Position numbers and translations under genes: made by a program. This document shows, in pieces, positions 7,489 through 16,138 of a stretch of DNA of 34,559 nucleotides (the stretch's first letter is position 1; each line of letters starts with the position of its first letter). Origin of the DNA: Bacteroidales bacterium (GTDB taxonomy: Bacteria > Bacteroidota > Bacteroidia > Bacteroidales > Tenuifilaceae). A model generated the notes under the pieces. That model was not told the DNA's origin. It saw nothing but the letters and a program-made list of their open reading frames with translations, and ran no database searches. The stretch is from positions 1 to 34,559 of the forward strand of contig JAQVYY010000040.1 in NCBI GenBank assembly GCA_028708425.1. The letters are read 5' to 3'.

Positions 7489-7518
7489 CAAATTTAGTAA
7501 TATATTAGTTGTAACCAA
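7489..7518 (-). promoter_or_regulatory. Consensus promoter for the second skp gene, overlapping the end of the first
   Basis: On the minus strand TTG (7518-7516) is followed after 19 bases by TAAATTTG (7496-7489), an exact -7 box. The -33 part lies within the last codons of the upstream skp gene. The leader would be about 15-20 bases. Confidence 0.6.
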
Positions 7519-8017
7519 GTTTCTTAATCACATCATCACTCTTATCGTACCTGGGGTTTGTGTAGAGCATATTGGCCGAACCAGCCGAGTCGAAAATTAC
7601 AGCGTAACCACCCTCGTTGGCCACCTCTTTTACAGCGTTAAATACTTGATCTTGTATAGGTTTAACCAGCTCCTCCCGTTTTTTAAAAAGCATTCCATCG
7701 CGTCCAAAGTACTTGGCTTGTAGTTCCTTTGCGCTTTGCTCAAGGGTTCCGATTTCTTTCTCTCTTTTCTTGCGCATCTCATCGGTTAGCAGAATTTTTT
7801 CTACCTGATAATCTTTGGTAAGCTGCTCTATTTCCTTAAATTTTTCTTGTAATTCCGTTTCGTACTGAGTGCTAATTTTATCAAGCTGTTCTTGTGCTGC
7901 TTTAAATGTTGGAATTCGGCTTAAAACGTAATCGGTGTCTACAAATGCAAACTTTTGTCCAAACGATATGCCGCCAAGCATAAGCACAAACAGTATGGAT
8001 AGTGAGATTTCTTTCAT
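7505..8017 (-). CDS. Skp/OmpH-family periplasmic chaperone, copy 1
   Basis: A 170-residue protein with a signal peptide (residues 1-20, MKEISLSILF to ISFGQ) followed by the family opening KFAFVDTDYVLSRIP. Residues about 35-115 are a charged coiled coil (QEQLDKISTQYETELQEKFK onward), and the C-terminus KEVANEGGYAVIFDSAGS matches the OmpH body. Role as for its paralogue: chaperoning outer-membrane proteins across the periplasm. It lies 67 bases downstream of bamA with no clear promoter or terminator between, so cotranscription with bamA is likely. The pairing bamA-skp-skp is the arrangement known in Porphyromonas. Confidence 0.88.
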   Translation of the reverse strand: MKEISLSILFVLMLGGISFGQKFAFVDTDYVLSRIPTFKAAQEQLDKISTQYETELQEKFKEIEQLTKDYQVEKILLTDEMRKKREKEIGTLEQSAKELQAKYFGRDGMLFKKREELVKPIQDQVFNAVKEVANEGGYAVIFDSAGSANMLYTNPRYDKSDDVIKKLGYN

Positions 8018-8084
8018 TGTTTCACAGGTTTGTGTGTATAGTTCAATTACTGTGCTAAGTATGTATTCGTTTTATTAAGTAGTG

Positions 8085-10541
8085 TTAAAATTGCTGCCCT
8101 ATGGTAAAGTGGAATTGTCCTCTATGTTGAACTTCTTGGCTATTGGGGATTTCGTCAAATCCATAACCCCAATCAATGCCAAGCATTCCAATCATAGGCA
8201 AGAAAATTCTGGCGCCAACACCTGCTGAGCGGTGAACGTTAAACGGGTTTATTGAGCGGAAATCTGACCATGCATTACCTGCCTCAAGAAAGGTTGTTAC
8301 GTATATTGCGGCCTGTGGCTGAAGGGTTAATGGGTATCTTAGCTCAACGGTGTATTTGGTGTAAGCGTTTGCGCCTGTTTGAGGTGATAGTGAGTTGTCG
8401 TCGTACCCTCTTAGGCCTATGGTTTCGCGGCCGTATAGATTATATCCCGACATCCCATCGCCTCCTACATTAAATCCTTCGAATGGGGAGTAGCCAAGGT
8501 TTTTATTGTAATATCCGAGGTACCCAAATTGTGCTCCTGTGTAAAGCACTAAATCGGCCACTAGATTATGATACCATTGAACTTTACCAGACCATTTATG
8601 GTATTCAATCCATTTATATAGCTCTTTTTCATCTGTTATGCTCGAGTAGTCTTTGCCATTAATAATAGAGTAGGGTGGTGTTAGCTGTAAACTTGCCGAG
8701 AAGTTTGAACCCCTTCTTGGGTAAATTAGTTGGTCAATTGAACTTCGTGAAAAAACGGCTTTATAGCTAAAGTTATTAGATTTACCAGTTGAAATCATAA
8801 AGTAGTCCCACTTATTTAGATTGTAGTTTTGGAGACTAATCTCGTTGTAAAATTGGAAATAGTCATCGGGCCATTTAAGCCTGGTTCCTAAGCCGATTGC
8901 TGCACCGGTTACTTTCATCCTGCTATCGCTTACCGTAAAGATATTTGTACCAGGTAAATTTTGAATAGAGTGCCATGCTGATACGCTTAGGTTTGTTGGT
9001 TTTGTTCCACCCAACCAGGGCTCTACAAAGCTTAGGCTAATGTTTTTGTAATAACTCCCGTTGGATTGAGCTCTAATGCTAAGCGATTGGCTGTCGCCCG
9101 ATGGTATTGGGCGCCACGCTTTTTTGTCAAATACTCGACCAATCGAGAAGTTCGAAAATCTTACCCCCAAAGTACCCACAAACATTTTGTTACCCCAACC
9201 GCCCGAAATTTCAAGCTGGTCGTTCGCTTTCTCCTCAACAGTATAAACTAGGTCAACCGTTCCGTCGGCTATATTGGGTAGGGGGGTTACATCCAACTTT
9301 TCGGGGTCAAAATGTCCGAGATTTGCCAATTCTCTAACCGAGCGTGTAATATGTGTTTTGCTAAATAAATTGCCTGGTTTAGTCATAAGTTCGCGCCGAA
9401 TAATGTGTTCATGCGTTTTGGTGTTGCCCTTAATAATTACATTATTTACCCTAGCTTGCTCACCCTCATAAATTCTCATCTCTAGGTCAATTGAATCGTT
9501 GGCAACACGTACCTCAACGGGTTCAATGTTGAAAAAAAGGTGGCCGTCGTCCATATAGGTGGTGGTAATAGAGTTATCGTCAATATACAAACGCTCTTCA
9601 AGCAGAGTTTTATCGTATACATCCCCTTTTTCTAAGCCTAATATTTGGGTTAGCATTTCGTCGGGAATTTTAGAGTTGCCAATCCATGCTATGTTTCTGA
9701 AGTAGTATTTTGGCCCCTCTTCAACAGAAATAATTAGGCCCACACGATTTTCCTCAATAACAAAAAGCGAATCGCCCAGAACTTTAGCATCGCGAAATCC
9801 TTTTTCGTTGTAGTAAGCTATTAAGGATCTCTTATCCTCCTCAAAATCTTTCTCAATAAACTTTGATGCTTTAAAAATGTTAAGGTCTCTGCGCTTTGTA
9901 TTTTTCATGGCTTTGCGCAATTTCCGATCAATAATATTTTCATTCCCTTTAAAAGCTATATCCTTAATTCTAACTTTAGGTCCCTTATCAACAACAATCT
10001 TTAGGCTAATGCCGTTTGCCATTGCAGTGTCTAGCTGTTGCTGTATCTCAACGGAGGTGTTTAGGAATGCTTTAGCATAAAAATGGTTTGTTATTAGTCT
10101 TTTCGTATTGTCGAGAATATTTTCCGTAGCTTTTCCTCCAATTCTTAGTTTTACCAATTCAAGCAAATCCTTTTCTTCGGATTTTCTAACTCCCGAAAAG
10201 CTAATATTGCTTATACGGGGTAGTTCCTGCAAGTATATATCAAGGTATGCATTCTTGTCCTCAATTTTGGCTGTAATTTTCACATCCGAAAACAGGCTTT
10301 GTTCCCACAGCTTATTAATTGCTGAGGTTACATTTTCGCTGGGAATACTAATCGTATCGCCTATAAATAGGCCGCTGAGGTTAATTATTACATTGGGGTC
10401 AACAAATTGAATGCCCGACACCGTAATGCCCGATAGAACGTATTTTTCGGGGTTGCTATAACTGAAAGGTGCTGTTTGCGCAAAACCTAGATGACAGGTT
10501 ATTAGGATGGTTGCTATAGCTGCTGCAATTTTTTTTATCAT
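8085..10541 (-). CDS. bamA: Outer-membrane protein assembly factor BamA
   Basis: The central component of the BAM machine that inserts beta-barrel proteins into the outer membrane. The open frame extends to 10568, but the ATG at 10541 is preferred because it begins a proper signal peptide (MIKKIAAAIATILIT to GFAQ); the nine extra upstream residues would spoil it. Residues about 40-430 are five POTRA-like domains (for example SGITVSGIQFVDPNVI, RISNISFSGVRKSEEKD, RIKDIAFKGNENI, YFRNIAWIGNSKIPDE, RVNNVIIKGNTKTHEH). Residues about 440 to the end form the 16-strand barrel, with the Omp85 loop motif as IGLRGYDD and an aromatic end strand (FHFTIGQQF). Length fits Bacteroidota BamA. It is flanked by uppS and skp. 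Confidence 0.93.
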   Translation of the reverse strand: MIKKIAAAIATILITCHLGFAQTAPFSYSNPEKYVLSGITVSGIQFVDPNVIINLSGLFIGDTISIPSENVTSAINKLWEQSLFSDVKITAKIEDKNAYLDIYLQELPRISNISFSGVRKSEEKDLLELVKLRIGGKATENILDNTKRLITNHFYAKAFLNTSVEIQQQLDTAMANGISLKIVVDKGPKVRIKDIAFKGNENIIDRKLRKAMKNTKRRDLNIFKASKFIEKDFEEDKRSLIAYYNEKGFRDAKVLGDSLFVIEENRVGLIISVEEGPKYYFRNIAWIGNSKIPDEMLTQILGLEKGDVYDKTLLEERLYIDDNSITTTYMDDGHLFFNIEPVEVRVANDSIDLEMRIYEGEQARVNNVIIKGNTKTHEHIIRRELMTKPGNLFSKTHITRSVRELANLGHFDPEKLDVTPLPNIADGTVDLVYTVEEKANDQLEISGGWGNKMFVGTLGVRFSNFSIGRVFDKKAWRPIPSGDSQSLSIRAQSNGSYYKNISLSFVEPWLGGTKPTNLSVSAWHSIQNLPGTNIFTVSDSRMKVTGAAIGLGTRLKWPDDYFQFYNEISLQNYNLNKWDYFMISTGKSNNFSYKAVFSRSSIDQLIYPRRGSNFSASLQLTPPYSIINGKDYSSITDEKELYKWIEYHKWSGKVQWYHNLVADLVLYTGAQFGYLGYYNKNLGYSPFEGFNVGGDGMSGYNLYGRETIGLRGYDDNSLSPQTGANAYTKYTVELRYPLTLQPQAAIYVTTFLEAGNAWSDFRSINPFNVHRSAGVGARIFLPMIGMLGIDWGYGFDEIPNSQEVQHRGQFHFTIGQQF

Positions 10542-10647
10542 TGTAGGGTATATACAAATTTTGTGCATAAGGTGTAACGGTATATTTCAGGCAAAATTAT
10601 CTGCTGTAGACTTTTTCATCATTACAGTAAAGTAAAATAAAGCTGGG

Positions 10648-10655
10648 CAAATTTA
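10648..10655 (-). promoter_or_regulatory. Perfect -7 box TAAATTTG for bamA
   Basis: Exact TAnnTTTG on the minus strand, followed by C as is common in Bacteroidota. TTG triplets lie 16 and 20 bases upstream. It predicts a leader of about 100 bases before the ATG at 10541 and implies bamA-skp can be transcribed apart from uppS. Confidence 0.5.
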
Positions 10656-10757
10656 ACCATGTGATTTGTGCCAAGCAAGTTAAAATATGTAAAAAAAGAC
10701 GATATTTCATTAATATGCAGTTAAAGGGGGGCGATTTCTGTTAAACTTTGTTATTTG

Positions 10758-11495
10758 CTATAGTTGCTCTGTAGTTTTCCCAAAACGGCGCTCCCTATTT
10801 TGGAAACTTAGAACAGCTTTGTATAGCTCTTCTTTATTAAAATCGGGCCACATCACATCGGTAAAGTATAGTTCGGTGTATGCGCTTTGCCAAAGCAAGA
10901 AATTACTTAATCTCAGCTCGCCACTCGTTCTAATAAGTAGCTCGGGGTCGGGCATGTTGGCGGTGGTTAAATAGGTTGCAAAAATTTTTCCGGTTATATC
11001 TTGGGGGTTAAGTAATCCTTTAGCTGCATCTTCGGCAATCTTTTTTACAGCATTGGTAATTTCCCATCGCCCACCATAACTAAGGGCAAGGGTTAGTAGC
11101 ATGCCTGTGCAGCGGTTCGTTTTTTCTATTGCAAAATCAACCTTTCTTTTAACGCTAGCCGGTAGAAGCGACAGGTTGCCTATCACGTCAAACCGTATAT
11201 TATTTTTAATAAGGTTGTTTAATTCCTTATCTATTGTCGATACTAGTAAACTCATTAGGGCCTCTACCTCTGTTTTTGGCCGATTCCAGTTTTCGGCACT
11301 AAACGCATAAAGGGTAAGGTACTTAATGCCAAGTTCTGCCGAACCTTCAATGGTTCGTTTTACTGCGCTGGCTCCGCTTTGGTGCCCAAAAACTCTGGGT
11401 TTATTCTGTTTTTTTGCCCATCTACCATTCCCATCCATAATTATGGCGATATGAACAGGTAGTTTGCTTATATCTATGCGTTCAAGTAATGACAT
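10758..11495 (-). CDS. uppS: Isoprenyl (undecaprenyl diphosphate) synthase, cis-prenyltransferase
   Basis: It condenses isopentenyl diphosphate units onto farnesyl diphosphate in cis to make undecaprenyl diphosphate, the lipid carrier for peptidoglycan and surface glycans. The signature HIAIIMDGNGRWAKK with catalytic Asp in MDGNGRWA is near the N-terminus; LTLYAFSAENWNRP and the RTSGELRLSNFLLWQSAYTE region (substrate-binding Arg and Ser) follow. An open frame reaches 11537, but the ATG at 11495 (MSLLERIDISKLP) matches the usual family start and avoids a long overlap with the upstream gene, whose stop is at 11509. About 246 residues, normal. The spacing of 13 bases implies cotranscription with the porG-like gene. 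Confidence 0.95.
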   Translation of the reverse strand: MSLLERIDISKLPVHIAIIMDGNGRWAKKQNKPRVFGHQSGASAVKRTIEGSAELGIKYLTLYAFSAENWNRPKTEVEALMSLLVSTIDKELNNLIKNNIRFDVIGNLSLLPASVKRKVDFAIEKTNRCTGMLLTLALSYGGRWEITNAVKKIAEDAAKGLLNPQDITGKIFATYLTTANMPDPELLIRTSGELRLSNFLLWQSAYTELYFTDVMWPDFNKEELYKAVLSFQNRERRFGKTTEQL

Positions 11496-11508
11496 ATATT
11501 GCTTACGT

Positions 11509-12159
11509 TTAATAGTATGCAGGACAAACAGCCCCACTTTTTACGAGGCGGTAAGATACAAAAAAACCACCAACACCTATCCAGTCGTTGTTATGAATTG
11601 TAAGTTTTTTTGTATTGTTTTTTGTAATGTAGTTATCAATATTGTCGTTAAGGGTTTTATGTAGGCGCCATTCTGCGCCAAACGTCCAGCGGTTAAAAGG
11701 GGAGTACTTAATGCCAATTCCAAAGGGAATATTAAAAATTATTTTTTCGTTAATAAGAGCTACCCCACCACCAATAGTAACGTATGGCGAGAAATTGTAG
11801 TTGTTAGCTGGTTTGGTGCTGAAAGGCATAAACCCAATTTCGGCCGAAGCATTAATCTGTAAAACCTGATGCGAAAAATTAGCTGGGGGTTGAATATCTG
11901 GTAGGTAGTATGAGGTATTTACATGGTTCCCTTGAACCTGTCCGTACAAACCGGCTATTTTAAACGAGTAGAATTCGTTCAAATTATGCCGAAATAAAAT
12001 TCCTATGGCCCCCGATGGTTTGTAAAATTGCTGGCCAAGGTTAAAATCACCCATGTAGTATGATGCACCACCCAGCACTCCGATATCGTTTTTTTCTAGT
12101 CCTTGTCCTTGAGTAAAGAGAGGTAAAAGCGCAAGAATGAAGAGTAGTTTTCGTTTCAT
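11509..12159 (-). CDS. porG: PorG-like outer-membrane beta-barrel (DUF6089 family), probable T9SS component
   Basis: A 216-residue outer-membrane protein with a signal peptide (residues 1-19, MKRKLLFILALLPLFTQGQG). The start of the mature part, DIGVLGGASYYMGDFNLGQQ, followed by SGAIGILFRHNLNEFYSFK, is the hallmark of the DUF6089 family. In Porphyromonas gingivalis the family member PorG lies just upstream of uppS-bamA-skp-skp, is needed for type IX secretion and links the PorK/PorN ring to the outer membrane. The same gene order here, plus T9SS cargo genes at the left end, supports the assignment. Alternating amphipathic strands end in an aromatic stretch. The family call is firm; the T9SS role is inferred from synteny. 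Confidence 0.72.
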   Translation of the reverse strand: MKRKLLFILALLPLFTQGQGLEKNDIGVLGGASYYMGDFNLGQQFYKPSGAIGILFRHNLNEFYSFKIAGLYGQVQGNHVNTSYYLPDIQPPANFSHQVLQINASAEIGFMPFSTKPANNYNFSPYVTIGGGVALINEKIIFNIPFGIGIKYSPFNRWTFGAEWRLHKTLNDNIDNYITKNNTKKLTIHNNDWIGVGGFFVSYRLVKSGAVCPAYY

Positions 12160-12183
12160 TGGATTAAAAAGTATAAGACAGGG

Positions 12184-12933
12184 CTATCGTCTAAATTTTG
12201 GTCTGCGCTTTTGGTATATTTTATAGTTAACTTTTATAAGCAACGAGTGGTAAAAATCGTTATATTTTCCGTAAGGCGAAGCGTAACCATCTAATGCATT
12301 CGAGGTTGTGATTCTGCCAATGAATTCGGCACCAATCGATAATTTAGGTAACACGGTACACTTAACTCCAATACCTAAGGGGAGTATTACGGCCATGTTG
12401 TTGCCTTCAGAAAATTTTGGATGCCCATCGAGTTTTTGTTTAGGGGTAACTTTGTAGTAGGTTCCCCCAACACCTAGGGTAACGTATAGGCTAAAGGGTT
12501 GCCTAAAATGTTTAAGCCCCCCTCTAATTTGCATAATATCATAAAAGTAATTCTCATCGCTTTCGGGTATAATATAGTATTCGCCCATTATGGTTACTTC
12601 GTGAAACGAGGTGCTGAAAGCGAAATCACGTTCTTCGTTCTTCGAACCAAGGTCCGATTTTGTAAAATAGCCTGTGGCATAAGCCGCCTTAATCTGGATG
12701 GGCTTTGTAACTTGGTATCGAGCCCCCAGGCTAAATCCAGGTCGGGTCGAAGCCATATCAATGTCGAGTAGTCCAAGCAGGTTCGTTTCTGTTGCAGAAC
12801 CGCCAATATCGCCAAAGTATTGGTAAGCGCTAACCCCACCAAATATTTCTACCTTAGCCTTTTTCCAGTTCTGAGCTTGGTTGAAACCCACCAGTAGTAA
12901 GCTTAGCAATAATGTTAAAACAAACCTTTTCAT
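12184..12933 (-). CDS. Outer-membrane beta-barrel protein, PorG-like neighbour
   Basis: A 249-residue protein with a signal peptide (residues 1-20, MKRFVLTLLLSLLLVGFNQAQ). The mature part begins KVEIFGGVSAYQYFGDIGGS and proceeds as amphipathic strands with many aromatic residues, ending HSLLIKVNYKIYQKRRPKFRR. The pattern (YFGDIGG, PGFSLGARYQVTKPIQIKAAY) resembles the PorG/DUF6089 or PorT/OmpW-like barrels. It lies 24 bases upstream of the porG-like gene and has its own perfect -7 box, so the two form an operon with uppS. Length and ordering suggest a diverged tandem partner. I cannot assign a specific function. Confidence 0.7.
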   Translation of the reverse strand: MKRFVLTLLLSLLLVGFNQAQNWKKAKVEIFGGVSAYQYFGDIGGSATETNLLGLLDIDMASTRPGFSLGARYQVTKPIQIKAAYATGYFTKSDLGSKNEERDFAFSTSFHEVTIMGEYYIIPESDENYFYDIMQIRGGLKHFRQPFSLYVTLGVGGTYYKVTPKQKLDGHPKFSEGNNMAVILPLGIGVKCTVLPKLSIGAEFIGRITTSNALDGYASPYGKYNDFYHSLLIKVNYKIYQKRRPKFRR

Positions 12934-12956
12934 TAAAATAATTTATGGATGCTACA

Positions 12957-12964
12957 CAAAGGTA
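12957..12964 (-). promoter_or_regulatory. Perfect -7 box TACCTTTG ahead of the barrel-porG-uppS operon
   Basis: Exact TAnnTTTG on the minus strand, 24 bases from the ATG at 12933; no clear -33 box. Confidence 0.5.
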
Positions 12965-13094
12965 AAAAAATAAAATTATTTACAGTTCTTTAGCTCTATT
13001 TATTATGGGTATTTTCAGTAATAGTAAATCAACTGATTTTTAGCCTAAACGTAATAAACAATGCATTGTTAAATTTACTTGGTAAAAGATGGGC

Positions 13095-13994
13095 TCAATT
13101 TGTTTCGTCTTGTAATCTATTTCTACTGTCGGCACCCCACATTAACTTGTTTCTGAGCGTTTTAAAGTAGTCGTTTTGCTGTAAATTGACCACTCCAATA
13201 CAGAAGTTCGCCTTTTTTATTGTTACCGAAATCGTATTGCTTACATTTACAGAACGAGAATCGAGAGACATTAGTATTTCTTTGTCGCGCGTTGTGGCTT
13301 CGAGGGTAATGGTCGACGTATCGGGAATTACCAAAGGCCTTACCGTTAGGTTGTGGGGGGCAATTGGCGAAACCACAAAAGCATTGGTTGTTGGGCTTAC
13401 AATTGGGCCGCCTACGCTGAGGGTATATGCTGTTGATCCGGTTGGGGTTGATATGATTAGTCCATCAGCCCAGTAGGTGCATAGGAATTTGTTGTCAATA
13501 TATGCATTTATGGTAATCATAGGCATTCCTTTTTTCTGAATGGTAAAATCGTTTAGCCCAAAAGGAAAACTCTGGAACGGGTTATCGGGCATTCCTATCT
13601 GAATGGCAGTTCGGTTCTCAACGCTGAAATTATTTGTTGATAGCTGGTCAATAGCGGCCGAAATATCTTTTGATGAGATATTTGCCAAAAAACCTAATCT
13701 TCCAAAGTTAATTCCAAGAACTGGTATGCCCGAGTCTTCAACAAATGTTGCCGATTCCAGAAAGGTGCCATCGCCCCCAATACTTAGCATAAAGTTTGCC
13801 ATTTTTTTTACCTCGCTGGGGCTTTTAAACGTCGATTTTACTTGTATGGGACGCCCAAACATGTTTTCTAAAAATTTGAGCAATGGCTCAAACATGATTA
13901 TATCAATATTTTTCTCCGAAAGCTTGGCGAGAAGGCACTCAACGTCTGGTTGGTGTTCTTTTCTAATACTATTTCCGTAAAGGGCTATTAGCAT
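13095..13994 (-). CDS. nadK: NAD kinase
   Basis: Phosphorylates NAD to NADP using ATP, in the cytoplasm. The 299 residues have the catalytic GGDGT motif at 73-77 (D75) in SIGGDGTFLESATFV, the NE/D-type region GLNDFTIQKKG, and the signature DGLIISTPTGSTAYTLSVGGPI. Length is normal for bacterial NadK. It begins 2 bases after the stop of the Omp85 gene, so it is translationally close-coupled and in one operon with the CBS and Omp85 genes. Nothing is odd about the protein itself. Confidence 0.95.
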   Translation of the reverse strand: MLIALYGNSIRKEHQPDVECLLAKLSEKNIDIIMFEPLLKFLENMFGRPIQVKSTFKSPSEVKKMANFMLSIGGDGTFLESATFVEDSGIPVLGINFGRLGFLANISSKDISAAIDQLSTNNFSVENRTAIQIGMPDNPFQSFPFGLNDFTIQKKGMPMITINAYIDNKFLCTYWADGLIISTPTGSTAYTLSVGGPIVSPTTNAFVVSPIAPHNLTVRPLVIPDTSTITLEATTRDKEILMSLDSRSVNVSNTISVTIKKANFCIGVVNLQQNDYFKTLRNKLMWGADSRNRLQDETN

Positions 13995-13996
13995 GG

Positions 13997-15406
13997 TTAT
14001 TTGTAAGTTAAGAATGGTGTTCCGAAATGAAAAAAGAGTCCGCCTTCACCAAACTTATTAAATGAGTACTCGATTCTAAAAACAATGTCGTAATAAGCTA
14101 CAATATCAAATCCGACTCCGTATCCGTAAATAAAATCCCCCTCAAGATTATTACTTGGCAAATGGCTATGGGTTTTTACGTAACCCGCATCAGCAAAAAC
14201 ACTAAGGTAAAGCGCCAGATGCGTCTTCTTAAAACTCCCCTCAGGAATTAGCGGCAAGTTAATCACTTTTGGTGGGAGAAGCTCAAATTTTAACGAATTT
14301 TTACTGAGCATGAAGCTTGTACCATTCGTTACGTAGTATTCATAGCCTCTAATAAAATCAGTATACCCAATAGCTTGGTTGATAAAATAGGGCAGGTTTG
14401 GTTGTGAGCTAATTTTCCCCATTAAATCTAATCCCCCGTAAAGGCGGCTAAAAATATTGGTGTAGTAACCTGTCATAAATTGTGTGTACAGGTTATTTGG
14501 AGTAGATTTTTTTGAAAATGTTTCGTATCCAAGTTCCCCTCGTAAAATATATCCTTTTAGCGGGTAAATTTTGGAGTCCCTTCGATCGTGTGTAATCTCG
14601 TAATTAGCCAGATTGTACCACGATTCTTTTTCGTTATCGCCAAAGTAGTTAGGGTTAAGTATGGCTACTGTATCGTTAATGGTTGAGAAATATGATTTTA
14701 GCGTTATGCTGTGGTACCAGTTATGCTTAGGGCGAAATTTATATATCGCTTCCACAAATGCTATTCGCCTTGCTGGCCTATCTTTGGAAATGTAGTACTG
14801 GGGCCTGTTTTGTATACTCGCATAATTAATTTCGTTTTTAGTGTAGTACGATACCCCAACTGAGAGCCCATGTTTTTTATGTCGATCTAAATTATTGGTA
14901 ATGTACTGAAAACTAATCTGTTTTCTGTGTCCTAGTATTAACTTTAGCTTGATTTGTTCGTTCATCCCCCTAAAGTTGTTAATATTTATATTGGTGCCAT
15001 AGTTTACTCGCGATAGCTTCCCGTTTTTGATAAAGGCGCTAAAATTTCGGTCTTCGTATTCAAGTATGGGGTACGGCCATATATACCACCTCTCTTCAAC
15101 GGCAATAGTCCATTCAATTCGACCATTTAGAATATGGTACGTAATAGTAATAAAGTTAAATAAGCGGGTGTTATTTAGGTTCTCCTTGCTTCTTTGAGCG
15201 TGATAATCAATTTCACTAGCCAGCAAGGTGTCATTAAGATTAAAGGTGAGCTCTCTATGTATAATCTTTTCATTTGTTTTATCATTTCCGCTAATGTTTA
15301 TTTTGTAAACAATGATATTATCATCGGTGCTGGCACTTACGGGCGTAATTGATAAAAGGGTTGCAAAAAGTATCGTAAGAGGGATAAAAAGAGGACAACG
15401 ACTCAT
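13997..15406 (-). CDS. Omp85-superfamily outer-membrane protein with a short POTRA region
   Basis: A 469-residue protein with a signal peptide (residues 1-25, MSRCPLF to TPVSAS). Residues about 30-110 hold a POTRA-type domain (YKINISGNDKTNEKIIHREL, then LNNTRLFNFITITY), and the rest is a beta-barrel with many aromatic strands. The Omp85 lid-loop motif appears as FIRGYEYY, and the chain ends in a barrel end strand (GLFFHFGTPF). It is much shorter than BamA in this window (about 820 residues) because it has one or two POTRA domains rather than five, closer to the ShlB/TamA-like or 'BamA/TamA family' proteins of Bacteroidota. It probably transports or inserts a particular client; none can be named. 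It sits in an operon between the CBS gene (8-base gap) and nadK (2-base gap). Confidence 0.8.
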   Translation of the reverse strand: MSRCPLFIPLTILFATLLSITPVSASTDDNIIVYKINISGNDKTNEKIIHRELTFNLNDTLLASEIDYHAQRSKENLNNTRLFNFITITYHILNGRIEWTIAVEERWYIWPYPILEYEDRNFSAFIKNGKLSRVNYGTNININNFRGMNEQIKLKLILGHRKQISFQYITNNLDRHKKHGLSVGVSYYTKNEINYASIQNRPQYYISKDRPARRIAFVEAIYKFRPKHNWYHSITLKSYFSTINDTVAILNPNYFGDNEKESWYNLANYEITHDRRDSKIYPLKGYILRGELGYETFSKKSTPNNLYTQFMTGYYTNIFSRLYGGLDLMGKISSQPNLPYFINQAIGYTDFIRGYEYYVTNGTSFMLSKNSLKFELLPPKVINLPLIPEGSFKKTHLALYLSVFADAGYVKTHSHLPSNNLEGDFIYGYGVGFDIVAYYDIVFRIEYSFNKFGEGGLFFHFGTPFLTYK

Positions 15407-15413
15407 ATTGCTT

Positions 15414-16079
15414 TTAGGTATTTAGGTATTTCATCAGCAGGTTATAGCGGTCTTCAAGCAGATCCTCCTCGTCATCGTGCTTCATGTATGAACTTAATAC
15501 GTTGTAGTTGTACCTGTTAAAAGTTTGTATTATAGATGTTAGGTCGGTTACATTTAGCTTAAGCGAAAGTTTAATTTGGGTGGTGTTAGCGCTAGAGGAT
15601 AAAAAGGTGCCCAATATTTTAGCATCGTTTCCCTCAACTATTTGTGCAATTTGTGCTAGCGAGTAATCATTTTGGTTTAACTCAAGTACAATGATACCAC
15701 CTGGGTTTTTTAAAGCGGCAAAATCGGCAAAGTAATGCAGCAATTCGGTGGTGGTAATAACCCCTAAGTAATGTTTACGGGTATCGAGAACGGGTATAAG
15801 GCTCAGCTTAAGTTTTGAGGCCATTTCCATAGCTTCTATGATATGTTGCCCCTCGTGTAAGTAGGGCCTAACCAGCGATAATTGATGATTCCCAAGGGGT
15901 TCTTCGGGTATATTCAGATCGTAAATATCACTTTCGGTTACTAAACCTAAAAAGTCTTTGTCGTTAACAATAGGCAGGTGGCTAACCTTAAAAATATCCA
16001 TCCAATTAAGGGCCGATATCCCTGTATCGGAGGTTCTTAATGTGGGAATCACATCTGAAATCATCTCTTTTGCTAACAT
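15414..16079 (-). CDS. CBS-domain protein with ACT-like C-terminus
   Basis: A 221-residue cytoplasmic protein. Residues about 1-58 and 68-125 are two CBS motifs (MISDVIPTLRTSDTGISALN..VSHLPIVNDKDFLGLVTESDI; IIEAMEMASKLKLSLIPVLD..YLGVITTTELL), a pair that commonly binds adenosine nucleotides. Residues about 137-205 (GIIVLELNQNDYSLAQIAQI) look like an ACT-type regulatory fold. It has no catalytic domain, so it is probably a sensor or regulatory partner. It is the first gene of an operon with an Omp85 protein and nadK, a location seen for similar CBS proteins in other Bacteroidales; a link to nucleotide or NAD status is inference only. Confidence 0.8.
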   Translation of the reverse strand: MLAKEMISDVIPTLRTSDTGISALNWMDIFKVSHLPIVNDKDFLGLVTESDIYDLNIPEEPLGNHQLSLVRPYLHEGQHIIEAMEMASKLKLSLIPVLDTRKHYLGVITTTELLHYFADFAALKNPGGIIVLELNQNDYSLAQIAQIVEGNDAKILGTFLSSSANTTQIKLSLKLNVTDLTSIIQTFNRYNYNVLSSYMKHDDEEDLLEDRYNLLMKYLNT

Positions 16080-16104
16080 ATCCTTTTTGGCTTTAAAAAT
16101 TAGC

Positions 16105-16120
16105 TACCTTTGCAAAGGTA
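16105..16120. promoter_or_regulatory. Face-to-face -7 boxes in one palindrome: divergent promoters of pdxJ and the CBS operon
   Basis: TACCTTTGCAAAGGTA is a perfect 16-bp palindrome. Its left half is an exact TAnnTTTG box for the plus strand (pdxJ ATG at 16139) and its right half the same for the minus strand (CBS ATG at 16079). TTG/TTTG elements lie 15 bases upstream on each side (16087-16089 plus; 16139-16136 minus), a shorter spacing than usual. The predicted transcription starts cross over, so the two promoters overlap fully. Confidence 0.6.
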
Positions 16121-16138
16121 ACCCCAAATATAATTCAA

